NCBI GenBank assembly: GCA_949316235.1
Contig: OX438751.1
Location: forward strand, 20,832,801-20,896,800
Direction: 5' to 3'
Source: Oegoconia quadripuncta
Lineage: Eukaryota > Arthropoda > Insecta > Lepidoptera > Autostichidae
Length of the DNA stretch: 64,000 bases
Both the position numbers and the translations under genes were made by a program. Below, piece after piece: positions 33,000 through 45,900 of this stretch. Positions within the stretch are counted from its first letter, which is position 1. Each line of letters starts with the position of its first letter. The notes under the pieces were generated by a model. The model searched no databases and was not told where the DNA came from. It worked only from the letters and a program-made list of their open reading frames with translations.

Positions 33000-34160
33000 T
33001 AATTCATAATTAGTTTATCATTTAAATATTCGTCAAATATATCATTTAAAAAAATAACATTTTATAATTAAAAATTGCTTCAATTTTTGAGTATGGTGTG
33101 GGTAGTACGATGTTCAAGGAATCTGGAAAATTAAATAATAATAATATTACTTACCTTATCAGTTGAATTAATGTCTACCGATTCGTAATACGTCTGTCAA
33201 TTTTGATATTGTATGTTGCTAGGTTATGTTAGCGCATATCTTCAATACATATGAACCAATATTGGTGATTAAAAGAATGTGGTGTTTACCAGGGTAGTTC
33301 CATGTAAATTTGATGAAGAACTGACGATGCACTCCAAAGATAGAGAAGGGAACCTTTCAAGAGAAGTTGGTGGTTTTGTCAAGTGCCCATTTTCTAGAGT
33401 TCAGTTTATTAGATAGGCGACGTTTTCGTAAAGCACGAAATGAAGAAGTAGCATTTTTATCACATAGTCAAAGTGTCTGGGGCCTAGTTAGGATCGTAAA
33501 CAATGCCCTGAGGAGATCTAGTAGAGGCTGTATTGGAAAGAAATTCCTAAAACCCTGTTACGTACGTGCAGCAATAGACTTTATTATAATAGGCTATTCA
33601 CGTGTCATATACATAAATGAACAACATGCTCGCCAAAATAGGTCGTCAGCGCTCTAGGTGTCTCTAACTTAATATATTACTGTGTAACAGGCGGCCTTTA
33701 TAAGCACCTTCTGTTGAGTTGTCCGTACATGTAATTGTGGCTAGTTGCGGCAATTATTGATTTTCTTATGGGAAGTATTCCAAACCAATGTAAAATACGT
33801 CAAATTAGAAAGAAATATTACCTACTTATAAATTCAAACACGATAGGTAAAATCTGTTTTAAATGCGACAGTTACTTATAAAATAATCAGCAAGTTAATT
33901 ACTAAGAAATAAATTTGAGGGTTTTATTTGGTAGATAGGGAGACGTCTGCGGGGCATAAACAGACGGCTGGTCGGTATCCACTAGGGTTTATTCCACCCG
34001 ATTCGTGGAATTTGCCGAGCATTGATTACTGTAAAAGCTAAAATTGTGCTTCTCAGACATTACCTATAATTATAGCAACGAATTCTCTAGAGAATCTTTC
34101 ATTTTTTTTCATCATTTCAGGATATTTCTGACCCATTGCTGACCATACTCGTATATCCTT
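33000..34160. other. No gene supported
   Basis: AT-rich. A 96-codon + strand frame (33367-33657) has no recognisable domain, no signal peptide and no splice context I trust. Confidence 0.35.
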
Positions 34161-34480
34161 CATCAATGTGATTATGATGGTAAGAAAAACATTCTATACC
34201 ACTACTTTCAATGTTATCATCAGTAATGGATTTGACAGCATTAGCCATAATACGATCAGTTGCATAATTGATGTGACCAGACCAATTATCACTAACATCT
34301 TCAATAAATCACCTCCAATACCTTTCCAGAATCTTGAACTAGCTCAGACTTTTCCTTCGCCCGAGAATGCTCATATATCTAAATTCTCTTTCGCTTCTTT
34401 TTCTTGAGCGACTAGTTTTCCAACAAATATAATTTCTTCAAATGGAGTGGAGTGAGAATGGAGGAAACTCCATGATCCGT
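34100..34480 (-). pseudogene. Possible decayed coding segment, unidentified
   Basis: Reading the - strand gives protein-like stretches in changing frames: FEEIIFVGKLVAQEKEAKEN (about 34440-34380), GHINYATDRIMANAVKSITD (about 34280-34220) and AMGQKYPEMMKKNERFSREF (about 34130-34070). No family recognised. AT-rich DNA can produce such frames by chance. Confidence 0.2.
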
Positions 34481-34569
34481 TGCAACCAGGTTTCTGCCCA
34501 GTTATAAGTTTATACTTACATACTGTACTACTCGTAGTTACATAGTAATCATTTACAGAGGAGACGACA

Positions 34570-36500
34570 CGAAGAAACAGATGCTCACAGTCTACTGGAT
34601 TTTAATACTCTCGATTTTGACATCTTAATGGGCTCGTTCAGTTTTCTTGTTGAGATCCGTTTTTGCTCCGGTAGAGCATTAACATTGTAGGTTCCTCTAC
34701 CTGGTGGTGGTGGTACTCACTTCACTTCTATTTACTATAGTTATTAAATTACATCAGTGATTTTCTTTCCTCGTTCTAAAACACTTTCATGCAGACATCT
34801 CCAAATCTACTCTCAAGCGAATATACGTTATATTATGTGTTGCTATTATTTATTATTTCATAATATTCTACTGAAAGTTTGCATATAATATCTATTTGAA
34901 ATAAAATCCTTTCATGCAGGTGCTTTTAACTCGTCTACTTACATATTATATTAAAGAAAGTCATAAAACAATTGACCCCAAATCCACGGCAGCTGCTGAC
35001 TTCGTCGCTCAGCCGGGCGATCCTTAGGGCATCGCTGTCAAATAAACACACCAATTAAGAAGGGTTCCGTAACTTAGTATTGCACCTGTTTCTATAGTGC
35101 GATGCGCTCCGTCGAGCGGGACGATCGCAGTCATCCGTGGTAGACCATAGATAATCTTGAAAGAATACAGACGGGATATTTAATTTTGTTTAAGCCTATG
35201 AGGCCGTGGCAGCCATTTTGGAGTTTGGTTAGATATTAAACTAAGAGGAGGTGAAAGGTAGGTGAAAGTAGTGGGTTCTGGTATCAAACGAGCAAACAGA
35301 TCCAGCAGGGCTTGCATACCCATTAATAAACATTTTGTTTACCTTGGGCGCGAGACAGAACAATTCTCAACATCAGTACATTTACAAATAACTTTTTTGA
35401 GAGTTTCTTTAATCGTGTTTGTTTATCATAAAACCATTCATATTTCATTAAATCATGACAATGTGTCAGCGCTATACTAAATCATATTCTTGTCTCCTTT
35501 TTTATGTCACCCATAACGCTAACATATTGTAGTCTTGGGTGAATGTGAGTGAATGATAGCAGATATATTTCTCTCCGGTGCTAAGTTTGTCGATAATTTT
35601 CTATGTTCGAGGAATATTTGTATTGTCTCTATTGTATTGTATTGCCGCCTTGGGTCGCACAACGTAAAAAGATTTGAGTTCGATCGCTAATAATTCGCCG
35701 TTTAGCTCGTTTGCGTTCGCAAAATGTGGTATCACGTAAGCGCCCTAGAAATAAGGGTAAGGGATAAACGATTGATAGACGTTTATCAAGTTATCATAAT
35801 TTACTTCCAGGGCGCTCGTGGTACCGATATCGGCAATTTCTAGGAGAAATAGATAAGAAGGTGGTATCCACCCAACCGGCGGCCTCCTAAAACGTATTAA
35901 TGAATTAACTAATTTGGTTGTGTCATTCCTTATATGTCGAGTATTCAGAGAAGTTATCGAATCATTTAATCCCTAATGAACGAGCTATTTTCATAATTAA
36001 TCCTATTATAAATTTCAACTTTTAATCAGCCCTAAAACTATTCACAAGAAAAGCCAAATATCAAAGTAACTCCTTATTCTAGCTAAAAGTATGAGGATCT
36101 AAAATTCCAACCTCAAACCAAAAAGTAAACTTAGCAATTTTCAAGTCTCCAGAATGACAATACTTAATGTCGAATTGGTTGGCAACTTTGCACAAAGCTT
36201 TAACCGTTTATCCTATTTTGACTACTAGCACACATTTGGTGATGACGACATTATATACTTACTTCGTTCAGAAATTATAACCTCCACTTATTTTATTATC
36301 CGAGAACCCCAAAAAGGAGGGTAAGGCCTGAACGGGGAAGATAAAATTTTTTAGATAAATACTTCGACTTGAGAACATTCCTTTATTTCAAACCAAAACC
36401 ACAGACAGAGAGAGGATATCATAGCCTAAGCAGAGTACTAATGTTTTTAAAATTAGCCACCACATTTTCTAATGTCTTCCTAACACTTTATTTAAAATTT
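34570..36500. other. No gene recognised
   Basis: About 1.9 kb of unassigned DNA. Contains a fragment 'accccaaaaaggagggtaag' (36305) shared with 21680, part of a dispersed repeat. Confidence 0.4.
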
Positions 36501-36529
36501 TATTGATAGCACTCCGGAGCCATAGGCGA

Positions 36530-36679
36530 TTATTTAGATGGTTTATGTAATCTACGGCACTGATCCATAAAGAATTTTAACTCACAATTCGGTAAGTTTT
36601 GTAACAATTTACAAGCCAACATTGGCTCACCGTTGAAGCCTCTAACACGGCCAGGGTCTAAGACCGGCAAATCATTCAT
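36530..36679 (-). CDS. Candidate 49-codon small ORF, unidentified
   Basis: ATG at 36679 in the context gaaccATGa, with a stop (TGA) two codons upstream. Product: MNDLPVLDPGRVRGFNGEPM, then LACKLLQNLPNCELKFFMDQ and CRRLHKPSK. Composition is balanced (4 Cys/Met-type core residues, several Arg/Lys) and unlike the AT-driven Ile/Tyr/Lys frames around it. AATAAA sits about 25 bp after the stop on the same strand. It could be a real short protein, the last exon of a gene on the - strand, or a pseudogene fragment. Function unknown. Confidence 0.35.
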   Translation of the reverse strand: MNDLPVLDPGRVRGFNGEPMLACKLLQNLPNCELKFFMDQCRRLHKPSK

Positions 36680-37089
36680 GGTTCAAGCTCTTGAAGGTGG
36701 CTGACCGGCGCAGGCGCACAAGGCGGAACGTCGAGGGCGTCAAGCTCTGCTGCGCTCGGTATAATGACATCGCTTCTTAGCAATCATATCTCACTGCTTC
36801 TTGTAATTAGCCATGTTTGTTAACCACCAGTTACGTTGTATAAGCTTTGGTTTTGCTCATCATTTTATTTAGAATCTTAGAGAAATGCTAGAAAGAAATT
36901 GTTTTTTAGGCTTGGCCGTAACCAACAGTTGAAAGAGTTGAAGTATCAGGGCGGATTCTGCCTTCGAGTCAGGGAGTCATGTTTAGTCATCATCCTAAGT
37001 GCACGTCGTGGTAAATTGTTTTTGAAAATGAACCTTTAATACAAAATCCATAAATAACATTTTTTACAAGCTTTTATTTAGTTTTAAAT

Positions 37090-37400
37090 ATTCGTATAAA
37101 TAAATTGTCGGTTTCAAAATTTGCAAACCATTTTTCAACCATTTGTTGCTGTCTGATTAAGCTGATATTTGGCGAATTTATGTAAGTTCAGTGACAATAC
37201 AATATTATGGTACCATCGAGCTGATCTTTTGATGGAGTCGGAATGTATGGAATGGAACTTCTTGATGGCAAATGGCGAGATGGTCGAATTTGGGCCAGTT
37301 TGTTTTATAACATTATGATGACGGGGCCAGAAGATTGCTTCTGGAACTCCTTGATGCACTTTATGTTACTTGTCTTTGTACTAGAGTAATATATGATAAT
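37090..37400. repeat. Dispersed repeat G, copy 3
   Basis: 'gtgacaatacaatattatgg', 'gagctgatcttttgatggag'. See 14455-14690. Confidence 0.4.
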
Positions 37401-38842
37401 CATAGTGGAGTATTATAACCTTGTATTTAAAAATATTTGAATGTAGAACTTCTTTAATTAAAACAGAAAATACTATCGTTGCTTAAGTGAAGAGATGTAG
37501 CCAGGAACTCCTCAATAAATATTTAAGATCATTGTACTTTTTTGTAATTTAAAACCTATTTTTAAAAAAACCTCTGGTTTCTTGTTTCTTCTCAGGGGAA
37601 TATTGCCTTTTGAACAAGCAGTAGTTTCAAAAATGTAAAATCTGACTATTTTAATTGTACCCTGTGTACCTACAAAATAAAGCATTTTTTTTGTATTTGA
37701 ATTGTTGGATGCGTACCAAAAACGTGCAAATAGGATGGGCAGATAGAACAATAAATAAAACAAGTCAAAGAATTGGTTTGTAAGGGCGCGCGCGCACCCA
37801 TGTCACATGTGCATTTCTGTATATTTCGAATAGTCAATTTTGCGTACTATTTGGACAGTCACACCCAAACGCTTACGTTTAGGAATATCTCTGATCACCC
37901 TATTAGGAATAGAAATGGCTGGAAGTATATCACGTTGAAAATAATATCGAATATTAAAGAATGCAGCCTCATATTTCTGTAAAAAATTCACGTTTCAATT
38001 GTAACGTAATAAAAAGATTCTGAATTTCAAAGTATATTTTCATACCAAAAGTCACAGTCATTGACAGATCATCAAAACGTACTTCCCGGTGCTCTACAAT
38101 CTTGAAATTTTGGATGAAGGGAGGTCTTATGGCACAAGTGAAGGATCATTATCATCAATTTCCAATCCCGTCTGGAATTATAACGAGACATACATTATTT
38201 GCGGTCATTAGATCATTTAAGTAATTAATCACATTAACGATATTAGACGACATGTAAGTATGCCGGTTAAATTGGTGATGGGTACGAGTCCTAATCGCTC
38301 GTCTATTTTCAATATCCTAAACCTACTAAACAGCAACGACACTATTGCATTAGAAAGTCCAAAAAATACACTAAATATTTTTGGCATTTACAAACGTAAA
38401 TCCGTCGGTTTCTAAACGCTGAAATCGCAATGGAGGTAACAGAGCGGAACTAGAGGGTGCACGGTCTGCTGCGCGTGCGCACTGCCGCTCAAAACATCAC
38501 TCATTATCTCTTGTCTAATTTGGAAGTGATTTACAAGGATACCGTGTTCAAGGATTTGACAGATCGAGAGCGTGTGCGCACACACGCACGCGCATGCGCA
38601 TGTTCCTTCGTTCATTCAAAGCTACCACGTAATTAGGCGATCTATACTCACCGAGATACAACAAGCAAAGAATACTATTACTTCGAAAATAGAGGTGATC
38701 TGTTTATATATCTGCCTACCTCAGTCATTCATAGTAGGTACATACACTGTAACAAACAAACATTATAATTTTAGTTGCATATTTCAACGAAGTTGTAGGT
38801 AGGTACCGTAATATTACTACTAAGTAATTAAGCTAAAATTGA
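37400..38842. other. No gene recognised
   Basis: AT-rich, with a short purine/pyrimidine alternating run (gtgtgcgcacacacgcacgc) near 38571. The segment at 38090-38150 ('ggatgaagggaggtcttatg') resembles a lepidopteran dispersed repeat. Confidence 0.4.
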
Positions 38843-39490
38843 AAAATGTGTTTCTTTAAAAAAAAATGCTCAATTGCTGGGTATTTCTTTAAATTCAAAA
38901 CATTTAGGGAAATTATCGTTACAAAATGAGAACATTTTTATTTCTTAAGCAATGCAGATCGACGACATGCATGCCTAACTATAACATACTTGGTTTTTTA
39001 TCCATCATTAAGTTAACTATGTGTCTCAAAAATCTACCTAATTAAATATCAGTTAGTATTTATTGTTATTAAGATTTTTTTAAGAGCCCATAGTGTCCCG
39101 CTGCTGGGCAAAGGCCTTCCTCATTTGTTTCCAGTCGTTTTTGTTCTTGGCGAGCACAAACCATCCCTTAAGCTATCAAGCTCGTCTCTTCACCGTTTTC
39201 CCGGTCTGCCACGTTTACGTCTGGCGGTTGTAGGAGTCCAAATAGTGGACGCATTTGCCCACAACTCGCACGGCATGCGGCCCACGTGACCCGCCCAGTC
39301 CCACTTCAACGTTGCCGCTTTTTCCCTATGTCAGAGATCCGAGTCCTTGAGCGTAGCATTTCTGACGCGGTCGATCAGTTTGATCAGTTATTAAGATCCA
39401 AATTAAAAATAGGGTTTTCTAAAAAAAGACTAGACTAAGCGCTCGTTTTATTTTAGATTTAATTATTCAAAATTACAACCCCACTTTACG
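38843..39490 (-). repeat. Dispersed repeat F, copy 2, interrupted by a LINE fragment
   Basis: Inverted match to 18780-19130 on both sides of 39076-39386. The inserted piece has an 11-bp direct repeat (gttattaagat) at 39065-39075 and 39387-39397. Confidence 0.75.
39076..39386 (-). pseudogene. LINE fragment inserted into repeat F
   Basis: 'ccttcctcatttgtttccag', 'ggtctgccacgtttacgtct' and 'cggcatgcggcccacgtgac': conserved lepidopteran LINE sequence read on the complementary strand. T-run at its left end is the poly-A side. Confidence 0.7.
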
Positions 39491-40333
39491 TTAGTTTAGT
39501 AGGTACTGAGAATATCTGTGGTAAGCCTAGGACAGACAGACAGACGGACATGGCGAAACTATAAGGGTTCCGTGTGACTACGGAATCCTGAAAACGGCAG
39601 TCCAATCTTATGGTGAAGAAAGACTAGTGAATAACCCTAAGGCAGTTAATTTATCAAAAATATCAAGAGTGATTTTATCGCCACCAGCTAAGAGCAATCG
39701 AAGCACTGCCACCGCTGTAATTGCCTGCCTTCGGTAGTACGCGTACATCGGTTAGCTTTGGCACTTCGAAATTAATGTCTTTGAAAGTACTTAGTCAATA
39801 GTTAATCAAGTTCTGTGCGGTTCCCGCGCCGTAAATAAGACCAACCCCTTTTCTTTCTGTGAGTGTGTATGATCCTGGTTTTTCATTACTTGCAAGTAAA
39901 GTAAGTAACTTTCTGCAAGACACTGTCATGGGGAGCAGTAATGACTTTTGAATTAGGAACATGGTAGTGTACCCTAGTGTCCGCAACCATAGATTTTTTT
40001 TTCCAACCAAGTTAGAACGCAAAGGGATCTGAGCTCATACAGCCTAGTCTTCTGTAGTATTCTTCAGTAAAGTGACAGAATGCTTTACCGACGACTTTAC
40101 GGCTTCTTGTGGAAACCGGAAAGCTTTGTCATGCACTTTTATTTACACTTGCCTTCACTTACACACCATCACTAACTTTTGCCGTACAATATTCTGCCGT
40201 TATTAATCTTCAAAACTGCACACTTTCAAAAAATAAAAACAAAAATGCAACATCACTCGCCGAGTTCCCGCCAAGAAGCCGCAATCAAAGATATCGAGCG
40301 AGTGTGAAAAAAGTCCACGATTTTTAAAAAGAA
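39490..40333. other. No gene supported
   Basis: A 72-codon + frame (40109-40327) begins METGKLCHALLFTLAFTY and superficially resembles a secreted peptide, but nothing supports expression. Otherwise unassigned. Confidence 0.35.
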
Positions 40334-40505
40334 AAGAAAACATCGTGAGCAAACCTGCATGCCTGAGAAATAAAAATTCGAAGGCATGGTGATGTCCCCA
40401 ACCCGCATTGGGCCACCGTGGTAGACTACGGCCTATATTCCCTCATTACGAGGGAAGCCCTATATCCCTGCAGTGGGATGTTTACGGACTGATGATGATG
40501 AACTA
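40334..40505 (+). repeat. SINE family D, 3' part
   Basis: 'acatcgtgagcaaacctgc' to 'ctgcagtgggatgtttacgg' and a GATGATGATG tail. Confidence 0.8.
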
Positions 40506-41029
40506 TTATACTACTTTTTCCAATTATAACATTACAGTACAATTTTTAAGGTAAAATTATTTCATGATTTGTATCGAATAGCTCTTGTTATTTTTTTTTT
40601 CTCATAATTAAAAATAGTGTGCACTTTCCACTTATTTTTACCTCAAGCCACCTATTGACATGAATCCCTCTTTGCATTCAGGATTCAAAATGGCCCACAC
40701 CGTACAAATATTATTTTGCTCCCTTGTAATACAATGTAATATTTCACCACAGTATTTTAGTTCCTCGAAAATCACAGCGATTTGTTCTTGTAGATATTTA
40801 AAGCAATTAAAAACTACTTACCTTATAATCACACCTTGCTTCATTATTCTGAATATTTTTATACAATCTCACGTAATTTATCAGCCATTCATAATTAAAA
40901 ATAAACATGGCTCACCAAGTTCACTGAACGGACCATGAAGTATACGGGTAGGTAATTAATTCACTTCATCTAGAGTCCATTCAGACGAGCGTAAACGCTG
41001 GCGTGGCAACTGCGTCAGCGCAATGCCCG

Positions 41030-41335
41030 CGATCCTTTTTTTTTTACGTGGGGAAAGCATTATTCATACCGCTCTCCTGGGGGACGGCAAGACGGTTATG
41101 TGGGACTCCCCTCCCTATATGGAGATATACTCACTAAAACCCCACGGCGACCTTCCTCGGCGTAGGGAGGCCCTGGGTACGCTTCCAAGTCCCCCCATGT
41201 CCCCCTTTCCCCCACAAAGGGAGATCAGATTCCGGAGGGAGGTTAGAGCGGCGTCCTCGGGGGTATTGTCGCGCCTCACACGCGGTATGAGGCGCGACAG
41301 GGCCTGTTATGACAATACCCCTCGGTCGCTAATGT
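41030..41335 (-). repeat. LINE-type 3' UTR fragment with nested stem-loops
   Basis: Poly-A seen as T-run at 41035-41045, then a G/C-rich UTR ('ttacgtggggaaagcattat', 'gggactcccctccctatatg'). At its distal part, two perfect inverted pairs are nested: 41261-41270/41311-41320 and 41268-41278/41288-41298. Confidence 0.55.
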
Positions 41336-42270
41336 AGCGATCCTATCTCTCGCGTGATTGCGACACTTGCCGCGTGAAAAGCACTGCTGCAAACGCGTTA
41401 CTGCGGTTTTGAACGTTTTAGAAGAGCTCTGTGTCAACGTAGCGTTAATGCTGTCGCTCGTGTGAATAGACTCATGGAGATATAGTTGACTTATCCTGTC
41501 TTGCATATTAAGTAGTTCACTAGTGGGTAGTGACTCAATCGCAACGTTCTCTACAATAAGGAAGCGACAATTGAATTAACGTAGATTAGTTCAAGACTCT
41601 ATGACTCCACTACTAGGGTTGTCAAAGTAGACTTAGAAAATTTTCTGGCATAAACATAATTTTCTGAGTACCTACTTTATTGATATTCCATTTTCTACGA
41701 TTGTGTTACGTGATTGGCGGTTTTGTTTGTGTATGCGTGTGTCCAGTTTTTGTTGGGATGTATGCGTGGTCTGATTTGAGTGTGGTTTTTTTATATTACA
41801 TAGACGAGGGGCAAATCTTTGGCCATGTTTAAGTTAAGCTGGTAACACAGTTTTTCGGTGTATTTCGATGATATCATGGTATTTCAAGGGTTACTTATTT
41901 TTTTTATCTATATTTGATGGAAATCGGATAAGCAGTTTCGAAGACGGTTGTTCGAATTCGCAAATGAACGGGTAGACGTCTGCAATACGAAAGAAACGAA
42001 TAAAAAAAATCGGAATTTTGAAATCCGCGAGCGTAAAACTGTCTTATTTTCGCATGCGCATTCATCATCGAACGGTACAAAAAATGGTATCAGGTACATT
42101 GGATTGTGAACGTATTACAAAAACACTAAAACTAGTTGTGTCATAATAATAAATAATCTGTACATTTGTATTCATATGCGCTCTAGTTGTATTTGTTCTA
42201 ACAAACACAGGATGTTCAGACAAAGAGATGACCCTTAACACCGGTGGGTATCTTTATTATGGACATTACG
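41335..42270. other. No gene recognised
   Basis: Unassigned sequence between the LINE UTR fragment and the presumed 5' region of the glucosidase gene. Confidence 0.4.
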
Positions 42271-42420
42271 TGTCACATGGGCGCGGGACAGGTCGCGTAA
42301 TCTGAACACTGAGGACTCTGAGGACACACGCCCTCGACCCGCTCGGTCCACCGCGCGCGCTGTCACGGGTCGCGTTCGAATTTTCAAACTGACGTACGAC
42401 GATCTATATTATTTTTACAG
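42270..42420 (+). promoter_or_regulatory. Candidate promoter/5' UTR region of the glucosidase gene
   Basis: The only CpG-rich stretch near the gene ('ccgctcggtccaccgcgcgc', 'gtcacgggtcgcgttcgaat'), 350-500 bp upstream of the start codon. A possible splice acceptor 'ttatttttacag' follows at about 42410. No core promoter motif can be pinned down. Confidence 0.25.
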
Positions 42421-42773
42421 TGCCAGAAACAATTAAGTGACTATTAAAAAAGTGTAAAGACCTTTTTTTGTAATTAAGTAAGGCATAACATTTTTTGTTG
42501 ATTGCAAACTATCGCCAAGGAATTCAATTCTATGCTGCAGTTATCATTGTATTCTCGTAATAAGTAGGAATAAGGTGTTTACAAGAACTTACAACGTGCT
42601 AAATCTGACATTTCTGTGATACAATTTTATCCGAAACTTAATTGTTGTCAAATTTGGTAAAGTACTAGACACGTTACCTAGCAAGTATTTCAGTTTGACT
42701 TACAAGATCTCTGCAAATATATAAAAAAATTTGGAACTACATAGGAAAACTTGTATAAACAAAATTAGCGTGG

Positions 42774-42949
42774 ATGTGGCATTTTTTGGCGCGAAACAAA
42801 CAGGCGGCGGCAATGCTGGGGCTGCTGGCCGTAGCCGCGGTGGTGGCTATCGTGCTGGCATCGAGGGGGAGAGGTCTAAGCCAGGGAGAGGGGAGCGAAG
42901 AGGAGATTGATGACGTCAGCGAAGAAGCGTATGAATTTGCTGCTAACAG
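42774..42949 (+). CDS. Glucosidase exon 1 (membrane anchor)
   Basis: Start ATG at 42774, residues 1-58 and two bases of 59. Hydrophobic AAAMLGLLAVAAVVAIVLAS at 11-30, then an acidic linker (GEGSEEEIDD). Donor CAG/GTAAGT. Start chosen as the first ATG in frame; a second ATG at codon 14 would cut into the hydrophobic segment. Confidence 0.8.
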
Positions 42950-45900
42950 GTAAGTTCGTAGTTTTTTCATGTCACAGTATGACAAAATAGCAAACAACCT
43001 CGTGGAAAGTGTTGACTACCGTCTATGATACGTAACCTACTACAGATAAGGACGACTATTCTTTAATCATAATTGAATTTTATTTGGGTGTTAACTTTAG
43101 GTACAAATAGGTAGGTTAATGTGAATTTTTGGATTCACGGAGAACAACAAAAACTGTTGATAGCGTTGTTGTGTTCCGTATGTTTGAGATAATATAGCCA
43201 GTTTCACAAATAAGTTGGGAGTTCCGGGTGACCCTCTTGTTCACTTACCATCAGGAGGAATGGTCTAGTCCAAACCTGTTGTGTATAAAAAATGTATTAT
43301 GACACAAACCAAAATAAAACAATCTGAATATAAAAAAAAAAACATTCAAACGGTCGATTAGATAACCTCTTCCTTTTTGAGGTCGGTTAAAAAGAAATAT
43401 TTTTTTTATGCACAACGAGTTGGTACTTGACCTCAATCACACCTGATGTTAAGTGAAGATGAGGTCGAAGGTGGAAGCGTAATGATCCGGAAACCCCAAC
43501 ACATTTGGGGGACTGGCTATCTTATCTATGACAACCGGAACACAACAATGCTATTAACATTGCTGCTTGGCGGCAGATTTAGATAAGATGGTGGTAGCTA
43601 GCCAGGCGGACATTTAAAATGCTCTACCACCAACCAGTCTGAGTACTTAAACATGTACTCCGCTGGGGATCGCACCCGCGACCTCCGAATCGTAAACCCA
43701 ATGTTGTTTACATTGAGCCACGGAGGTAGAAATTGTCATGACATTTCGTGTCTACGTAATAAATGGAAAGAAATTGAGAATGCAGCAATATCGGTGATAT
43801 TACAACATAAAGTCAGTGTGAATTAAATTTAATTGGAGACAGAAGTCCAAAATAAATAGTTGTTTCTATATTAAACCTACTACAACTTTCAATCACAGAC
43901 ACAGAATTGATAATATATAGTTAACGCCTTTCATAAATAGATGAGCAAATATACACGTTAATGTTATTGATATAATGGAAAATATTATTGGTCAACGGAT
44001 TTGGAATGTCGATGGCAGGAGGTAAAGAGGTCCATCGCCAACTAGGTGGACAAAGCAGCTTAGAGTACTTATCAATGCTGTTCGACGTCGTGAGTCTGGC
44101 CTTATTCCGATATGTATCGATCGCACTTGCTCATGAAGTAGTGTAGTCAGAAAATCGGATATTTTTTTTGTGTCGGTGTTCAAAATAGGACCACTGTCAC
44201 TTCCTTGCTTGATATCATTGCTTATAAGGCCTGTGGAAGAGTCTGAGGTGGCAACATAGGCGAAGGTAATGGACATGTTGAAAAAGTGTAGATTAGTAGA
44301 TAAATTTTCAATTCATCAATTTTATTTGGGAAACTTAGTGTTTTATGAAACATAGTAAAATAGCTATTAGAACATGACCGAATTGTTTCAACAGAAAACG
44401 CGAGACCTGTAGACTCGTAGCAAGTGGAACTCTGTTATCACTACTTACAAATTTTTAATAATAGATTGAGATGCGTTTAACCATAATATCACGAGGTGGA
44501 AAGTGACGATGTAGCCGACTATGTAGACAATCTACACTAGACCAAGATTCCCCTCTCCGTGCTTGGTAGTTCAAAGATGAAAAGGCGATTGTGAAATAAT
44601 TTTATGCAATTCCATCTCACACTCACTGATACATACACTGCGATGGTGTTCAAGCATTTGCAAATTTAGTCGTTACTATCGACCAGCAACGTATGTATTT
44701 GTACTTTGCCGAGACTTAGATAATATATAACACGCAGTATTCCATGCACGAGCGAATCGGGGGTCTGGTAGAGCATCAATAGCTGTTTCGACGGAGAATA
44801 CCCTCTAACCTTATAAAGAAGCTTTTGCTATGAGAGAGGAGGGATGATTGTGTGCTTGAACTGTACTTACCTATGTCATCATCAGCATCCGTCTACAGCT
44901 GGACATAGAATTTCCCTAACCTCTTTCGACTAACACTACCACGGTCAAAACGCTTGCCCAGCGCTGCCATTGTGTGCAAACTCTCCAACTAGCTGTTTAA
45001 TTTCATTGCAGTTTACCAACCGATGATCGTTTAATGGCATCCATTGGCAACGGACACCTAGCGACCAATGTCTTCAGCGACACAGTCTACATGAATGGTT
45101 TATACAATGGTCGGAAAGGGGAGAGCCATCGAGCAAGGATACCCTCCTGGGCGAACGTACGACTGAACTCCACTTTGAACCACCTTTTTAGCCCAGTGTA
45201 CAGCCTTGACACTAGGGATGGAGTGTTTAAAGTAAAGGTAGACAGAGATAGGTCGGTGGTGACTCAGAGGGTTTATGCTCATAAGTTCTACACGAGAGCG
45301 ATTGTCAATCAGGTGCAGGTGGTGTCGAAACCTCATGCAGGTGAGATATTTTGTCTTTACTAGGTATATTATAATAGGTTTATTGTATATAAGGGTATAT
45401 ATAATTGGAAAAGGATGTCGGTGGAGGAAAAGTATAATTTTACGGCATTCATTTTTGTTTTAATACCTCCTACACAATCACAACTTAGATAAAGTTTGAA
45501 GCGACATTATGTTAGATTTTGTTGTTTTTTTTTAACTTGAGATACAAGTACAAGTACAAATCCACTTTATTGCACAACAATAAGATAATACAGTTTCAGA
45601 AAAGTGGTAAGATAGTAAGTAAGTAAGAATAGTAAGAGGTACAATATTGTAGTGATGAGATATGATCCTTATTATTAACCATATCAACTGGTATGTACCC
45701 ATCGCATCAGAGTCTTCTTACAAATCTTACATCGTCATTGGTCACCTGTAAGGTGTCACACAATATCGTCTGCGACGTTAAACGGAGAGACGCAGTTGCT
45801 TTAAAATTAAATCAGGCACCCAACATTTTTATATCACTAACTTATCAATTTGTTGTGCGCATTTTATTTAATTACAAATAGAATACATCCGTTTGTAGTT

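Noticed and set aside
38570..38600. Possible Z-DNA-forming CA/CG run
   Set aside because: Short alternating purine-pyrimidine run; too common to call a feature.
44876..45000. Extra coding exon before glucosidase exon 2
   Set aside because: Sequence matches a dispersed LINE-like fragment ('atcatcagcatccgtctac') rather than coding DNA, and exon 1 joins exon 2 in phase.
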